Positions 1 through 11,418 of a DNA stretch of 64,000 nt are shown here, one piece after another (the first letter of the stretch is position 1; each line of letters begins with the position of its first letter). This stretch comes from Raphanus sativus (lineage: Eukaryota; Streptophyta; Magnoliopsida; Brassicales; Brassicaceae), in contig NW_026615357.1 in the NCBI RefSeq assembly GCF_000801105.2, forward strand, positions 28,654 to 92,653. Reading direction: 5' to 3'. Made by a program: the position numbers and the translations under genes. A model generated the notes under the pieces. The model had not been told where the DNA came from. It made no database searches and saw nothing but the letters and a program-made list of their open reading frames with translations.

Positions 1-517
1 TTGGGACTTTAAAATTTTATTAATTTATAGAGATATTAAATTACAAAAGTTTCTTTTTTAGTTTTTTCTATTTTTTTATTTTTGTTTAAAGAAAATATTT
101 GATTTTACGATATGTACATTAATTAAATTTTAGAAATTTGACCTTTATATTATTTTATTATCTTATTTGGTGTATATTTTTATGTTTCTTAGAATTATTA
201 TGTGATTTTTGATATAAATTTACTAAATATTATCAAAATATATTGAAATAATAAAAAAACATATGTATTTTCATTGTAAATATAAAACCAACAATATAAT
301 GTTTAGTTTGTATTTATATAAAAATATATATTGATAGATTATTAATTTATGATTTTAATGGAACTATATATTTACAAGGAAGTTTTGAAAATATTATTAT
401 CTTATTATTTTATCAATTTGTATCATATTTTACATCGGCTCAAATTGGGACCGGAAAATTTTATTAATTTATAGAAATTATTAATTTATCGAATATTAAT
501 TTATAGAAGTTCTACTG
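1..517. mobile_element. MITE-like element with inverted AT-rich ends, cut by window start
   Basis: The first ~40 bases contain 'attttattaatttatagag' and the segment 441-517 contains the related 'ttattaatttatagaa' followed by 'tctactgta'. Similar ends, in inverted orientation, bound the element at 59622-59810 ('tacagt...ctataaattaataat'). I read this as the inner part of a non-autonomous DNA element whose left terminus lies before the window. The interior is AT-rich with no coding signal. The family is not named because the left end and target duplication are not visible. Confidence 0.4.
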
Positions 518-1402
518 TATTTCTGTATTTCTGTTTATTCCCACCTTCTGGTTTAGCTTATACTCAAATCTATTGTAATGCTTATATTTTTTGATCATTG
601 GTTCGAGACAGTTCGATGTCCTCCAATAAAATATAGTTAAATTCTAGTATGAAATTTTAAAACTAAAATGTATCACAAAATTCATACATATTTTAAAAGG
701 AATTAACAAAAAGTGAGATAGTGCAAACCAGATGGATCCAATGAAAGCTAAAAGGAGGGTATAAAGGATCGAATTCAAAATGCGACCATTTAACATAGAT
801 AATTATCTCCCAAAACTGCAACTAGTTTATTTCGTTGGAAAAAAACATGTGAAGAACTTATGAAATAATCGCATTATAATGTCGTATGTCTAAATCTGAA
901 TTCAGTTAAAGAAAAACAAATTTGGGTGTAACGAACGGATAGTCAAGAAGGAAGAGGACGGTAATTATTTTTAGTCGATTGCCTTTTTGGATGGGAAGCT
1001 CTTCTCTGGAATTTTTTTGGGGAGTAAGTTTTTTTCTAAGAAATTTTTAGTTATTAGTTATGGAAATTGTTAATAATTTATAAATATTTTGGAATCACAC
1101 ACAATACTATATTATATTTTCATCATGGTGATAAGTGGCAATAAATTGCTAACTATGATTATAGGTTAGAACTTAGAAGTATAAACTTTAACTAAGTGAG
1201 GTACATGTCTTCCACTATATTTTTTTTAAACTGGCTTCTCTCTCCCACTATATTCCAGACTTTTTTTTTGGTAAAAGTATATTCCATACTTTTAAAACAA
1301 ATATCTTGTCTTGTTAATTCAGCTGATTTTCCTGCTCCCTTCAAATACTTTCAGACTGGGGTCCTCGTCGACAGATCATGCATTCAAACTCGGATAGCAA
1401 TA
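518..1402. other. Intergenic sequence, nothing recognised
   Basis: AT-rich sequence without a convincing open reading frame, terminal repeat or gene fragment. A 75-codon frame near 1196-1423 has low-complexity composition and overlaps the left end of the following CACTA element, so it is not called. Confidence 0.5.
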
Positions 1403-2344
1403 TACTACAAGAAAACAGTCTAATTCTGACAGAAGATCTTGTCAGATATTCGTTGGAATAAGCTATTTCCGATGATTTTTTTTACGAAAAAAGTTGTCGA
1501 TTTCATTTCGTCAAAAAATAATTTGTCGGAGTTTCGTCGGACTGTCTTACAATTTTTCGACGAATGTTATCCGTTAGAAATTTTTGACGAATGTTTTCGT
1601 CACAAATTTAAGACAAAAATGTCCGTCGAGAATTTATAACAAAACATGTCGTCAAAAATTTGACGAATATTATTTGTCGGAAATTTTGTTAATTAATTAA
1701 AAAAATATTTAAAAATATAATTGAAATTAATTATTTTTTATTTTGTAAAATAAAATTTATAATTGTTTATAATAAATATATTCCTTACATAAGATAATAA
1801 AATTAAAAATCTGAAAAAGTTTTTATAATATAATCATTTTAAAAATTTTAATAGATTTTTAAGAACATAAAAACGTTTTATGAATTATAACAAACCTAAA
1901 CATTTTTATAAAAGTTAAAAATGTTTTATAAAAGCCTTAAATGTTTTATAAAATCATAAAACGTTTTAAAACAAAAAAACTGAGAAAAATTTCCAAATTA
2001 TATAAATATAGTTTAATACTTTTAAAAATTTATAAACACTCCAATTTTTTTAAAAATAGAAAAATGTTTCATAAAATAATAAAAAACTTTGAAAATATCA
2101 CAAAACTATAAATTAAACAAACAACCTACAAAATCAGAATCAAAACCTAGCTAAACCACAACCTAACAACAAAATCTAAGATCTAATTCATAAAACTCTT
2201 TATACTAACAAAAACCTATCATTCAAAACCTAAAACCCAAAATCTAATATCATAAAACTAAAATAACTCAATTAAGAAAAGAAAAGAGATGACTTACATG
2301 ATTTCTGGAGGAATTTGAAGGTTTAGGGTGTTGAGTCGTTGGAT

Positions 2345-2377
<33 letters not shown>

Positions 2378-3557
2378 GGAGAGAATTGTTGAGATTTTAG
2401 AGAGAGAAGAGAAATGAGGAAGAAGAATCTGGCTTTTTTAAATTATTTTTTTTTGACGAAATCGGTTCATCGGAGTTCCGTCCGAATATTTTAGGTTTTC
2501 GCGTTTCATAAAAATTTTGGTAGTTCACGAAAATTTTGACGGTTCATTTTTTTGGGGATTTAAAATTCCGATGAAATTTTGACGACCAAATACATTTCGT
2601 CAGAATTTTGTCAGCATTTTCTAACAAATTTCTGATAGACATAGCATATTCTCTACACATTTTCAATTGGTTGTGATTTATATTCGTCGTAATATTTTGA
2701 CCAAATTCTGACAAAATCAGATTTAGAGTTTCAAAACATGGGAAATTTGATCCCTAATAATGTTTTAATATATTTTTGATGATTATATATAGTTATCTAC
2801 ATGTATTAGTTTTTAAGTGTTTATATGAAATGATCTTACACAAAATTGATTTGGAAAGTTAGATTATCGATATAAGTTTGCTTGAGTACATAACTCTTTA
2901 TGTGAAAAATTATGTTTCGTTGATATAGTCGTAGATGATTTTATAAATTCAAAAAAAATTGAACGATTGTTGATTCACATCCTACTATACACATAATATA
3001 TGTTTGTGTGAACATGTCGGTATCCGATTTTACATTTTTATTGATTATTCCATATTGAAGTAAATTATTTGTCAGAAAATTTCGGCGGTATTTCGACGAA
3101 AATGCCAATTTCGTCGGAATTCTGTCCGAAAATTTCGAAAAAAATAAAATCCCAAACTGAAACCCCAATATAAAGGTGTTTTTGTCAGAATTTCATCGGA
3201 ATTGCATTTAGAATATTCCGACGAAAGTTCGAGAAAATAAAACCCCAAACCAAAACTTCAATATAAAGATGTTTTCGTCAGAATCTTGTTGGAAATTTTT
3301 GAGGAAATTCTGATGATTAAATAAATTTGATTCAATTAAAACAGTCAATTAACGAATATAAGTATTTTCAGTAATTTATCCATATTTTAAAAAATATTTT
3401 TAAATATCACATTTCGTCGGTATTTCATCGGAAATTTCTGACGAAATATTTACGATTTTCCATTATTTAGTTTCTTCAATATTTTTTCTGAAATTCTATA
3501 GAATTTTTCGACGATATTTTCGTCTATCAAATTTTTTGTTAGAATCTGTTTGTAGTG
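1403..3557. mobile_element. Non-autonomous CACTA (En/Spm-type) element, degenerate
   Basis: The left end reads TACTACAAGAAAACAG (CACTA with C to T) and the right end, reverse-complemented, reads CACTACAAACAGATTC. Both subterminal regions are full of short repeats in both orientations built on 'TTCGTCGG'/'CCGACGAA' and 'TTTCGTC', the usual subterminal transposase-site arrangement of plant CACTA elements. The centre (about 1680-2330) is AT-rich and non-coding. The 3-bp flanks (ATA left, AAC right) do not match, so the target duplication has decayed or the edge is off by a few bases. No transposase remnant is visible, so it would depend on an autonomous partner. Confidence 0.7.
2346..2375. repeat. 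(GA)n microsatellite
   Basis: Uninterrupted AG/GA dinucleotide run of about 30 bases inside the CACTA element, followed by further GA-rich sequence to about 2415. Confidence 0.9.
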
Positions 3558-3560
3558 AAC

Positions 3561-3700
3561 TATTTTTTGTATTCACCGGCTTGTTTTTTTGTAGATAAGT
3601 TTTATTAAGGTCAGTTTTTATTTTTTTAAGGGTCAATCTTAGTAAAATAATAAAACTCATCCAGCAAAAACAAGCCGGTGAATACGGAAAAAAAAAATCT
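3561..3700. mobile_element. Short foldback (hairpin) MITE-like element
   Basis: Left arm 'GTATTCACCGGCTTGTTTTT' near 3569-3588 is matched by the inverted arm 'AAAAACAAGCCGGTGAATAC' near 3666-3685, and inner sequence (AAGTTTTATTA against TAATAAAACT) also pairs. The ~140-bp unit abuts the right end of the CACTA element (3557). It has no coding content. Its superfamily cannot be assigned. Confidence 0.6.
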
Positions 3701-4264
3701 TATCAATGAAAATAGTAATGGTACTTCTATTATTTTACAACGCACGTGTTCAAAACAAAGAATCATATTAAGAAATATATCGAGAGCCATCACTAGCAAA
3801 ACCAACGTGATGGTTAAACTTTAAATAAGTGATTTTTCCTTTACTTGTAACTGTAGAAATTTACTGTAGGATTTAAGCTGTAGAATTTTTTGATTTAGCT
3901 TTAAGTGATGTAGATTTAAAATTTATTGCTGCAGCAACATATTTCCTACAGCAAAAATAATGGAGCTTTAGAAAATAAGGTAGTTACAGTCATTTTCTCT
4001 ACATTTTTGCTGTAGCTTTAAAAACAAATGTAAAGCATGATTGGTGATTTTAAAGGTTGTAGGTAAAAATTAAAGTTAAAACCACCTCCTACAACCCAAC
4101 CAATCACACCCAATGTTGTTGACAACTCTAAGCAAAACAAATCGTTTCAAAAAATATATACGTATCTTGTAGTATGAATTGTTACATGCAGACTGGTTAC
4201 ATGTTTAAAAAATTTTATTACTGATTTCGCTTTGCTCCGTTAAAGTAAGTATAATAAGGAAATA
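3701..4264. other. Intergenic; MITE-like segment with repeated CTGTAG words
   Basis: The part from about 3840 to 4110 contains repeated CTGTAG/CTACAG and AGCTTTAA words in both orientations and ends in 'CCAACCAATCACACCC', with a partial inverse near 4040 ('GATTGGTGATTTTAAAGG'). This suggests a degenerate non-autonomous transposon, but clear terminal repeats were not found. The rest is AT-rich with nothing recognised. Confidence 0.35.
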
Positions 4265-4656
4265 CTAGATCTTGACCCGCCCAACCGGGCGGGTATTTAT
4301 TTTATATTTTTTTATTTATAAATGATATATTTGTAATATTTAAACATAAATTTAGATTGAAAATTAACATTTGTAGTTATAATAAGAATTAAATGTTTAA
4401 AAAAATATTTTGATATAAATTTTAAATTCCTAATTAAAATAATATAGAGATGGGTCATAATTTTTTCCAATTCCAAAATCTTAGCATTCTTAATAACAAA
4501 TAAAATAATTTTTAAATACATAAAATATATAAACATATTTGAAATTAAAATAAATTTGTTAAAAAAAATCTTACGCCATTGTTGTTTATTTCTATAGTTT
4601 GACCCGTGGCCGTATAAATATTTGCTTTCACTTCAATTGTTTTCTTTGTTCTAATG

Positions 4657-4659
<3 letters not shown>

Positions 4660-4695
<36 letters not shown>
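4660..4695. repeat. (TA)n microsatellite
   Basis: About 36 bases of uninterrupted TA repeat inside the Helitron. Confidence 0.9.
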
Positions 4696-4698
<3 letters not shown>

Positions 4699-4796
4699 TG
4701 TAAATTAATATGTATTACATAATTGTTAGTATACATTTTAAAACAAAAATTTTATATATTATTTTAAATAATTATATTATGTGATTTTAATCGTCT

Positions 4797-6030
4797 ATTA
4801 TATCACAGTCTATCATATAAAAATCTGATATTTATAACTAATTGGACTTATATTATAAAAGTGTTATACTAACAATTTATAAATAAAATATTTTATATTT
4901 TATCTATATGATATATAAATTGATTTTGATGTGTGTTTTTATTTTATTATTTTTATTGATAAATATTGAAAAATATTAAATGTTAACAAAAAATCTATTA
5001 GAAAATTTATTTTGGTTAAGATTCATTCTATTAAAGAAATCTATCATTTAAATTAGGAAAAGATATTAAATACTTAAATCTATCATCTAAATAAGGAAAA
5101 TACAAAATTCTCTACTATCTTTGTTACCAAACAAAATTAAATTTTTTTAGACTCATATCCCTGTTACCAAACAAAAGTTTAAAGTACTTCTACTTTAATA
5201 AGATAGATATTATATCACAGTCTATCATATAAAAATCTGATATTTATAACTAATTGGACTTATATTATAAAAGTGTTATACTAACAATTTATAAATAAAA
5301 TATTTTATATTTTATCTATATGATATATAAATTGATTTTGATGTGTGTTTTTTATTTTATTATTTTTATTGATAAATATTGAAAAATATTAAATGTTAAC
5401 AAAAAATCTATTAGAAAATTTATTTTGGTTAAGATTCATTCTATTAAAGAAATCTATCATTTAAATTAGGAAAAGATATTAAATACTTAAATCTATCATC
5501 TAAATAAGGAAAATACAAAATTCTCTACTATCTTTGTTACCAAACAAAATTAAATTTTTTTAAGACTCATATCCCTGTTACCAAATAAAAGTTTAAAGTA
5601 CTTCTACTTTAATAAGATAGATATCACAGTCTATCATATAAAAATCTGATATTTATAACTAATTGGACTTATATTATAAAAGTGTTATACTAACAATTTA
5701 TAAATAAAATATTTTATATTTTATCTATATGATATATAAATTGATTTTGATGTGTGTTTTTTATTTTATTATTTTTATTGATAAATATTGAAAAATATTA
5801 AATGTTAACAAAAAATCTATTAGAAAATTTATTTTGGTTAAGATTCATTCTATTAAAGAAATCTATCATTTAAATTAGGAAAAGATATTAAATACTTAAA
5901 TCTATCATCTAAATAAGGAAAATACAAAATTCTCTACTATCTTTGTTACCAAACAAAATTAAATTTTTTTAAGACTCATATCCCTGTTACCAAATAAAAG
6001 TTTAAAGTACTTCTACTTTAATAAGATAGA
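4797..6030 (-). repeat. Three tandem ~411-bp copies of the Helitron 5' part
   Basis: Units are 4797-5207 (411 bp), 5208-5621 (414 bp) and 5622-6030 (409 bp). Each starts with (TAT)ATCACAGTCTATC and ends with CTTTAATAAGATAGA, which is the reverse complement of the Helitron 5' terminus. By eye the copies differ only by a few single-base length changes in T runs and isolated substitutions (for example CCAAACAAAAG in copy 1 against CCAAATAAAAG in copies 2 and 3). Such near-identity points to recent copying. Confidence 0.92.
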
Positions 6031-6140
6031 TATACATGTGTCAAACTATCAACTATATATATGACTAATGACTTGCCGTGATAGATTAATTCACAACCTT
6101 TGATCATTTGATATCGTTTCTTTTTTCCATTTATGCAAAA

Positions 6141-8483
6141 CACTACAAGAAAACACGACCTTAGCAACGAAAGTTAGCGACGAAATAATTTCCTCGTAAA
6201 ATTACGTCGCCTTTACGAGGAAGTTACGTGAAAAGACATTAAACACATAATTTCGTCGTTAAATAACGACAAAACGTTTTCATCGTAAACCAAACGTAAA
6301 GAAACGTCGTTTTTACGAGAAAACTGCATTTCGTCGTAATGAACACGTAAAACTTAACGTGTAACTAACGAGGAATATATTTACGAGGTTTTTGCGAGTT
6401 CAACCTAATTTTAGGTGACACACGTTTTTTATCTAGTCTAACTACCCATATTTCATCGTTAATTCGTAATTTTTTTTATTTAAATATTTTTAAAATTATT
6501 AATAATTTTTTTTAATACTTTATCTTTGTTTTTTTCAGGTTTGGGGTCGACAATTCTGTCGCTACGAGCGTATCCGATATGATCAAAGGATACTTCTCCG
6601 AGCCTCACCCAAACTGGAAAAAGACGCCGCACCACGTTAGAAACACGTGGTTCAAGATGTTTGCTGTAAGTTTTTTAAATTAATTATTTTATGTTTAATT
6701 TTTATTATTAACTTTTATTTCATTAATATTTTTTAACTATTTATTAATCTTTTTGGGTTTAAAAATGCAGCAAAGATACCATTGGTCCATCAGGGTTCAC
6801 GAGGACGTGAAACGGGAGTTCATCGCAAAGGCGAAGAAGCGGTTGTTGGACACCGTAGGCAACTGGAAGGAGGACTGGATCTACAAGGGTTACAAGGACG
6901 GGCAACCCGCTGAGCTGACCAAGGAAGTCTACGATGGCCTCATCCGTTACTGGGAGCTGCCATCATCCATTGCGATCTCCAACGCCTGCTCCGCCTCTCG
7001 TAACACCAAAGACGAGCACGGCAATGGCCCGATGCTTCACTGTACGGGTCAAAAACCCCATGCCCGTGTCCGCTTGGAAATGGTAATTAATTTCTAATTT
7101 TTTTTTCATATTAAATATTTTAATAATTAATTAATATGTTTATGTATATTGATTCTAACTATTTAAATTTTAAATATTTTCAGGCCAAAGAGACGGGAGC
7201 TTTACGAGAGGATCCACAAGACCAAGGCGGGGGTATTTGTGGATCCGAGGTCCGAGCAAATCTACAACGATGTCGTTGCTCGGATTGAAGACCGACAAAC
7301 CCAACTGACCCAGCAATCTCCCGATGGAATACCGGTCGTATTATCCACTCAAGAAGTGGATCAGATTTACGAGGAGGTAAAAAATTTTATTTTAACTTTT
7401 AATCTACCTTTTTTAATTATTAACATTATACTTTATTTTTTCTTTATAGGTCGTCCCTAAGAAAAATGGACGTACGTTGGGAATCGGTTCCGTCAACGAT
7501 GTCCCAAGAGCGACATCGTCTTATGGTCAGAGACGAGCCGACGAAGTTATTGAGCTGCGTTCGGAGTTAGACTCGACGCGGACTCAGTTGGCGTCGACGC
7601 AGTCGGAGTTGGAGTCCACGCGCCAATCATTCCAAGCTCGTATGGGTGGAGTGGAAGGGTTTCTGGAAGTTATATCTTCTGGAAATCCCCAATGGGAGGA
7701 GTTGTTGGCGGATATGCGACGACGGAACCCGGTTCCCGAGCCTTCTCGTACTCAGCAGCAAGAGGAGGAACTACAGAGGAGGAGTGAAGACCTCTACCGG
7801 GAAACGATCCACCGTCTCCGCCCGACTTAGTTTTTTTTTTGGTTGTGTAATATAAAAATTCCAAACTTTTATTTATATAATAATTTCGGTTTTTATTTAT
7901 TCCAAATTTTTAATATTTTCGCATTAATAATTATTTATATTTATAATATTTTTGAAATAATTATTTAAATCTATAATATTAAAAATTTAAATTTAAAAAT
8001 AAATTCAGTTATACAAATCGAAGTAAATTCCTCGTTAACTCACGAGGATTTAACGAGTAAGCTTGACGTGTCCTTAACGACGAACCTTTACGACGAAAAT
8101 ATGTGTTGGGATTTACGTTTTCTTTACGACGATACTTTACGTCTGTTTTACGTGTAAAGTTTACGTGTATTTTATGAGTATCATTTACGTCTATCTTACG
8201 AGGATTCTTTACGTGTATTTACGAGGAAACCTTACGTGTCATTTACGTGGAAAGTTAGCGTCTACTTTACGTGGAAAGCTACGTCTCATTTACGACGAAT
8301 ATTTAACCTTCCTTTTACGACGAAATGGATCCCTCGTACTTTTACGACGAAATGACGATTAAATATCCGTTACGACCAAACTTTAACGACGATATGTGTT
8401 TACTCGCTAAATTGTCGTAAAGACGTATTTACGACGATTTAGCGAGGATATTGGTCGTCGTTAAAATCGTGTTTTTTTTAGTG
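6141..8483 (+). mobile_element. CACTA (En/Spm-type) element with captured or remnant gene
   Basis: The left terminus is CACTACAAGAAAACACGA. The right terminus, reverse-complemented, is CACTAAAAAAAACACGAT. Both are flanked by the 3-bp direct repeat AAA, the CACTA target duplication length. Subterminal regions (6165-6400 and 8020-8470) are crowded with TTTACGACGA / TTACGAGGA / TTACGTG words. The interior carries a spliced transposase-like gene remnant on the plus strand. At 2.34 kb it lacks the usual TNPD transposase, so it is non-autonomous. Confidence 0.88.
6541..7830 (+). pseudogene. En/Spm-type transposon protein (Transposase_24-like), frameshifted
   Basis: Four exon-like blocks are separated by short AT-rich introns with GT/AG borders: about 6544-6665 (VDNSVATSVSDMIKGYF...), 6770-7082 (QRYHWSIRVHEDVKREF...), 7184-7377 and 7450-7830, ending at TAG. 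The second block matches the pattern I associate with plant En/Spm 'Transposase_24' proteins (YHW...V...F...A...RL; NWK; W). The last block is a predicted coiled coil with repeated STRTQL/STQSEL heptads, ending in HRLRPT. In block 3 the frame entered from the splice site (AKETGALRE) soon reaches a stop, while another frame carries the family sequence (KAGVFVDPRSEQIYNDVVARI), so a frame-breaking deletion lies near 7197. No start codon exon is obvious. These accessory proteins are common in CACTA elements; their function is unclear. I judge this copy non-functional. Confidence 0.75.
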
Positions 8484-8890
8484 AAAGCTGAAGACTGCTA
8501 CGATCATATATTAACGAGAGGTTTTCGTTTTTCCCTGCACGTGGATGTTTTCCGTATTCTTTTTATCATTTACATGATATATAATAAACAGAAGTAGTAT
8601 TAAAATGGAGCATAAAAATCAAATAGAATAGTACTTCTAAAATAGTAATGTACTTTCCATTGCTGATTTTAGCTTTGGATAAGGCATTAGGGTGGTGTTT
8701 CAAAAGAAAAATTCAGATTGCTTTGCCAAAATTTAAGATTCTCTCCCTTTTTTTGGAAATCACCTACTATTGTGTTTAAATTGGGCTTTAGAAAATAAAG
8801 GGTACTAATTAGTTTAAGTGACTGGGACTGAATTACTTTTTATCCGAGAATTTTGGTTTAGCCACTTAAAGATTAAATATATATCACTAA
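8484..8890. other. Intergenic, nothing recognised
   Basis: AT-rich spacer without coding or terminal-repeat signal. The phrase CCCTGCACGTGGATGTTTTC at about 8533 recurs at about 10462, so the two flanks of the duplicated block share ancestry or a common repeat. Confidence 0.5.
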
Positions 8891-10288
8891 TTATCTTGTT
8901 AGTTTGCATGTGTTTAATCGTCTTCATATTTAAGCGAGTATAAATTTAAGTAGCCAACACTTTTGCTTTAGACTTTTTCTTGGTTCACCTCCTAGGGTGA
9001 ACCAAGGTTCACCAACCAATAGAAAGTTGTTAATTTAAATCTAGTATTTTTTAATTAAGAAAACAAAAATAACTTGCCAAATTACATTATGCTTTTAAAA
9101 TAAATAAAAAGATTAAATAAATAAAAATAATAATAGTTCTCAATAAAGATTATTTTTAAAAATATTTATTTATAAGATTTGGAGTTTAGTGTTGAAAATT
9201 TATAGTTTAGAATTTATCCCAATGTTTAGTGTTTTTCTAAGGGTTAGGGTTTACCCAAGGGTTTAGGGTTTAGAATTAGAGTTTAGGGTTTAGTGTTTTG
9301 TTGACAACATGTTTAGTATTTTTTCCAAAAGTTTATGGTTTACCCAAGGGTTTAGAGTTTATGATTAGAGTTTAGGGTTAGTATTAGAGTTTAGAGTTTA
9401 ATATTAGAGTTTAGGGTTTAGTGTTTTGTTGACAACATTAATTTTTTTAATTCGTTTTTATATACTGTTTTTATTTATTTTTAAATTTTATTTTGAAAAA
9501 AAATATAATTTGACAAATTATTTATTTCCTTAAATAAAAGATATTGAATCTAAAATGACAAGTTTCTATTGGTTGGTTTATCTTGTTAGTTTGCATGTGT
9601 TTAATCGTCTTCATATTTAACCGAGTATAAATTTAAGTAGCTAACACAAAAGTCTAAAGAACTTTTTCTTGGGTTCACTCCTAGGGTGAACCTTTAGGTT
9701 CACCAACCAATAGAAAATTGTTATTTTAAATCTAGTATCTTTTAATTAAGGAAACAAAAATAACTTGCCAAATTATATTATGCTTTTAAAATAAATAAAA
9801 AGATTAAATAAATAAAAATAACAATAGTTTTCAATAAAGATTATTTTAAAAAATATTTATTTATAAGATTTGGAGTTTAGTGTTTAAGATTTATAGTTTA
9901 GAATTTATCCAAATGTTTAGTGTTTTTCTAAGGGTTAGGGTTTACCCAAAGGTTTAGGATTTACCCAAGGGTTTAGGGTTTAGGATTAGAGTTTAGGGTT
10001 TAGTGTTTTGTTGACAACATGTTTAGTGTTTTTTTCAAGGGTTTATGGTTTACCCAAGGGTTTAGGGTTTATGATTAGAGTATAGGGTTTAATATTAGAG
10101 TTTAGGGTTTAATATTAAAATTTAGGGTTTAGTGTTTTGTTGACAACATTAATTTTTTTTAATTCGTTTTTATATACTGTTTTTATTTATTTTTAAATTT
10201 TATTTTGAAAAATAATATAATTTGACAAATTATTATTTCTTTAATTAAAAGATACTGAATCTAAAATGACAAGTTTCTATTGGTTGGT
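8891..10288. repeat. Direct tandem duplication (~690-710 bp x 2)
   Basis: Unit 1 spans 8891-9577 and unit 2 spans 9578-10288. Both start with TTATCTTGTTAGTTTGCATG, continue through CTAGGGTGAACC and a block of TTTAGGG-like motifs, and end in CTATTGGTTGGT. Unit 2 is a little longer because it has extra TTTAGGG-like motifs. The junction at 9577/9578 falls inside the right terminal inverted repeat of the element in unit 1, so the duplication postdates the element insertion. Confidence 0.85.
8976..9577. mobile_element. TIR element with TTTAGGG-like interior, copy 1 (right end lost)
   Basis: It begins TTCTTGGTTCACC...CTAGGGTGAACC...TTCACCAACCAATAGAAA and ends with the partial inverse TTTCTATTGGTTGGT, after which the sequence jumps into the next duplication unit. 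The interior (about 9180-9440) is made of imperfect GTTTAGGGTTTA motifs, resembling the plant telomere repeat but interspersed and degenerate. Confidence 0.7.
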
Positions 10289-10312
10289 GAATCTAAAGGT
10301 TGAACCCAAGAA
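9666..10312. mobile_element. TIR element with TTTAGGG-like interior, copy 2 (complete)
   Basis: The left end TTCTTGGGTTCA...ACCTTTAGGTTCACC is matched by the inverted right end GGTGAATCTAAAGGTTGAACCCAAGAA; the left end has about 12 extra bases (CTCCTAGGGTGA). The terminal repeats are about 45 bp. The ~647-bp element has no coding capacity. The interior has degenerate TTTAGGG-like motifs from about 9860 to 10140. The foldback element at 17063-17887 uses a related end (TTCACCTCAGGGGTGAAC), so they may be one family. Confidence 0.75.
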
Positions 10313-11418
10313 TAACTATTTGCTTTATTTGCATGACGTATTTTTTTTTTTTGACTAATCATGACGTATTTTTTTTCACTATTGTAAAACGCCCTCACGA
10401 TTCATCACGAATGACGCTGTAGGGAAAAACGAATAGTTGTTGTAAATTAAAATATTTTTTCCCTGCACGTGGATGTTTTCGGGTATTAAACAAATTTTGA
10501 TTTTGTTGACAAAAAAAACAAATTTTGATTTTGTTGACAAAAAAAAACAAATTTTGATTTTAATAATAATAGGCAATGTAAAATATATGATATAGTTAGC
10601 TAATATAAAATATATATAGTACGTATAGTTGTAAATTAAAATATTTTTCTTGGTGTTATTTTGTAATATTTTATTATTTATAAAATTTAAATACCAATGT
10701 CATTTGAAATAAAATGTAACTAATATTTTTAGATATAAATTTTCCAACAAATCCGATTTTTATAAAAATAGTATTGATTCTATTGAATCATGTTTGACTA
10801 GTGAAAATATATTATATTGTATATATAAAAATTAAATAAAAACTTTAACTTTAGTTTGTAATGTATATGTATGTGTCTTTAACCCAATCATAAAATACAA
10901 CCTGTTAAATAATTTTGACATAATAACTGAATAAAATTATTTTATATATTTTTAAAATAGCATAAAACTATTGTTTAAGAAAAATAACAAGGATATAATT
11001 TTTTTTTTTGGTAAAATGTTAAGAACAAGGATATAATTATTATATGCCTTCCATACAAGCATGAAAAATTATATAACTACAAAAATATATATTTACTAAT
11101 GTAATGCAACAATAGTAAAGTCAAAATATATGATTTACACGGGATAACAACGTGTAATAATAGTACTGTTTACTAGTTGCTAAAATATGTTTTCTTTTGA
11201 GCATTAATGGCTAAAATGATTTGTCATTGAGATACATATATATGGTATACGTGTCTTTGTGTTCGTTTAAAACTCCAAAATGTCTGATGGATTATTTTAC
11301 CATCCATTTTGTTTTTATGGTTAAAATAAGTTATATAAATGTGTACGTCATTTAAGAAAACACACCAATTTGTATGTATGTGTAGTATTCAATTGCGTAT
11401 TTCTTTTGTCGATCTCAA
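10313..11418. other. Intergenic, AT-rich, with a small minisatellite
   Basis: A 28-base unit containing AAACAAATTTTGATTTTG and GTTGACAAAA is repeated about three times near 10489-10562. Otherwise no gene or element was recognised. Confidence 0.5.

Larger units (their letters stand above)
4265..6030 (-). mobile_element. Non-autonomous Helitron with triplicated 5' region
   Basis: On the minus strand the 3' end is a perfect stem (CCCGCCC / GGGCGGG) followed by GTCAAGATCTAG and then T in the flank: a canonical Helitron terminus, at plus position 4265. The 5' end reads TCTATCTTATTAAAGTAG at plus position 6030, with A just outside, so the insertion lies between A and T as Helitrons do. Two further copies of the same 5' terminus occur internally at 5207 and 5621. 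There is no coding sequence; it would need Rep-helicase from elsewhere. A TA microsatellite sits at 4660-4695. Confidence 0.85.

Noticed and set aside
4797..6030. Satellite or centromere-like repeat
   Set aside because: Only three units, each ending exactly at a Helitron 5' terminus, so it is better explained as Helitron end multiplication.
9180..10140. Interstitial telomere (TTTAGGG array)
   Set aside because: Motifs are degenerate, spaced and confined to the interior of a repeated TIR element, so they are element sequence rather than a telomere fusion scar.
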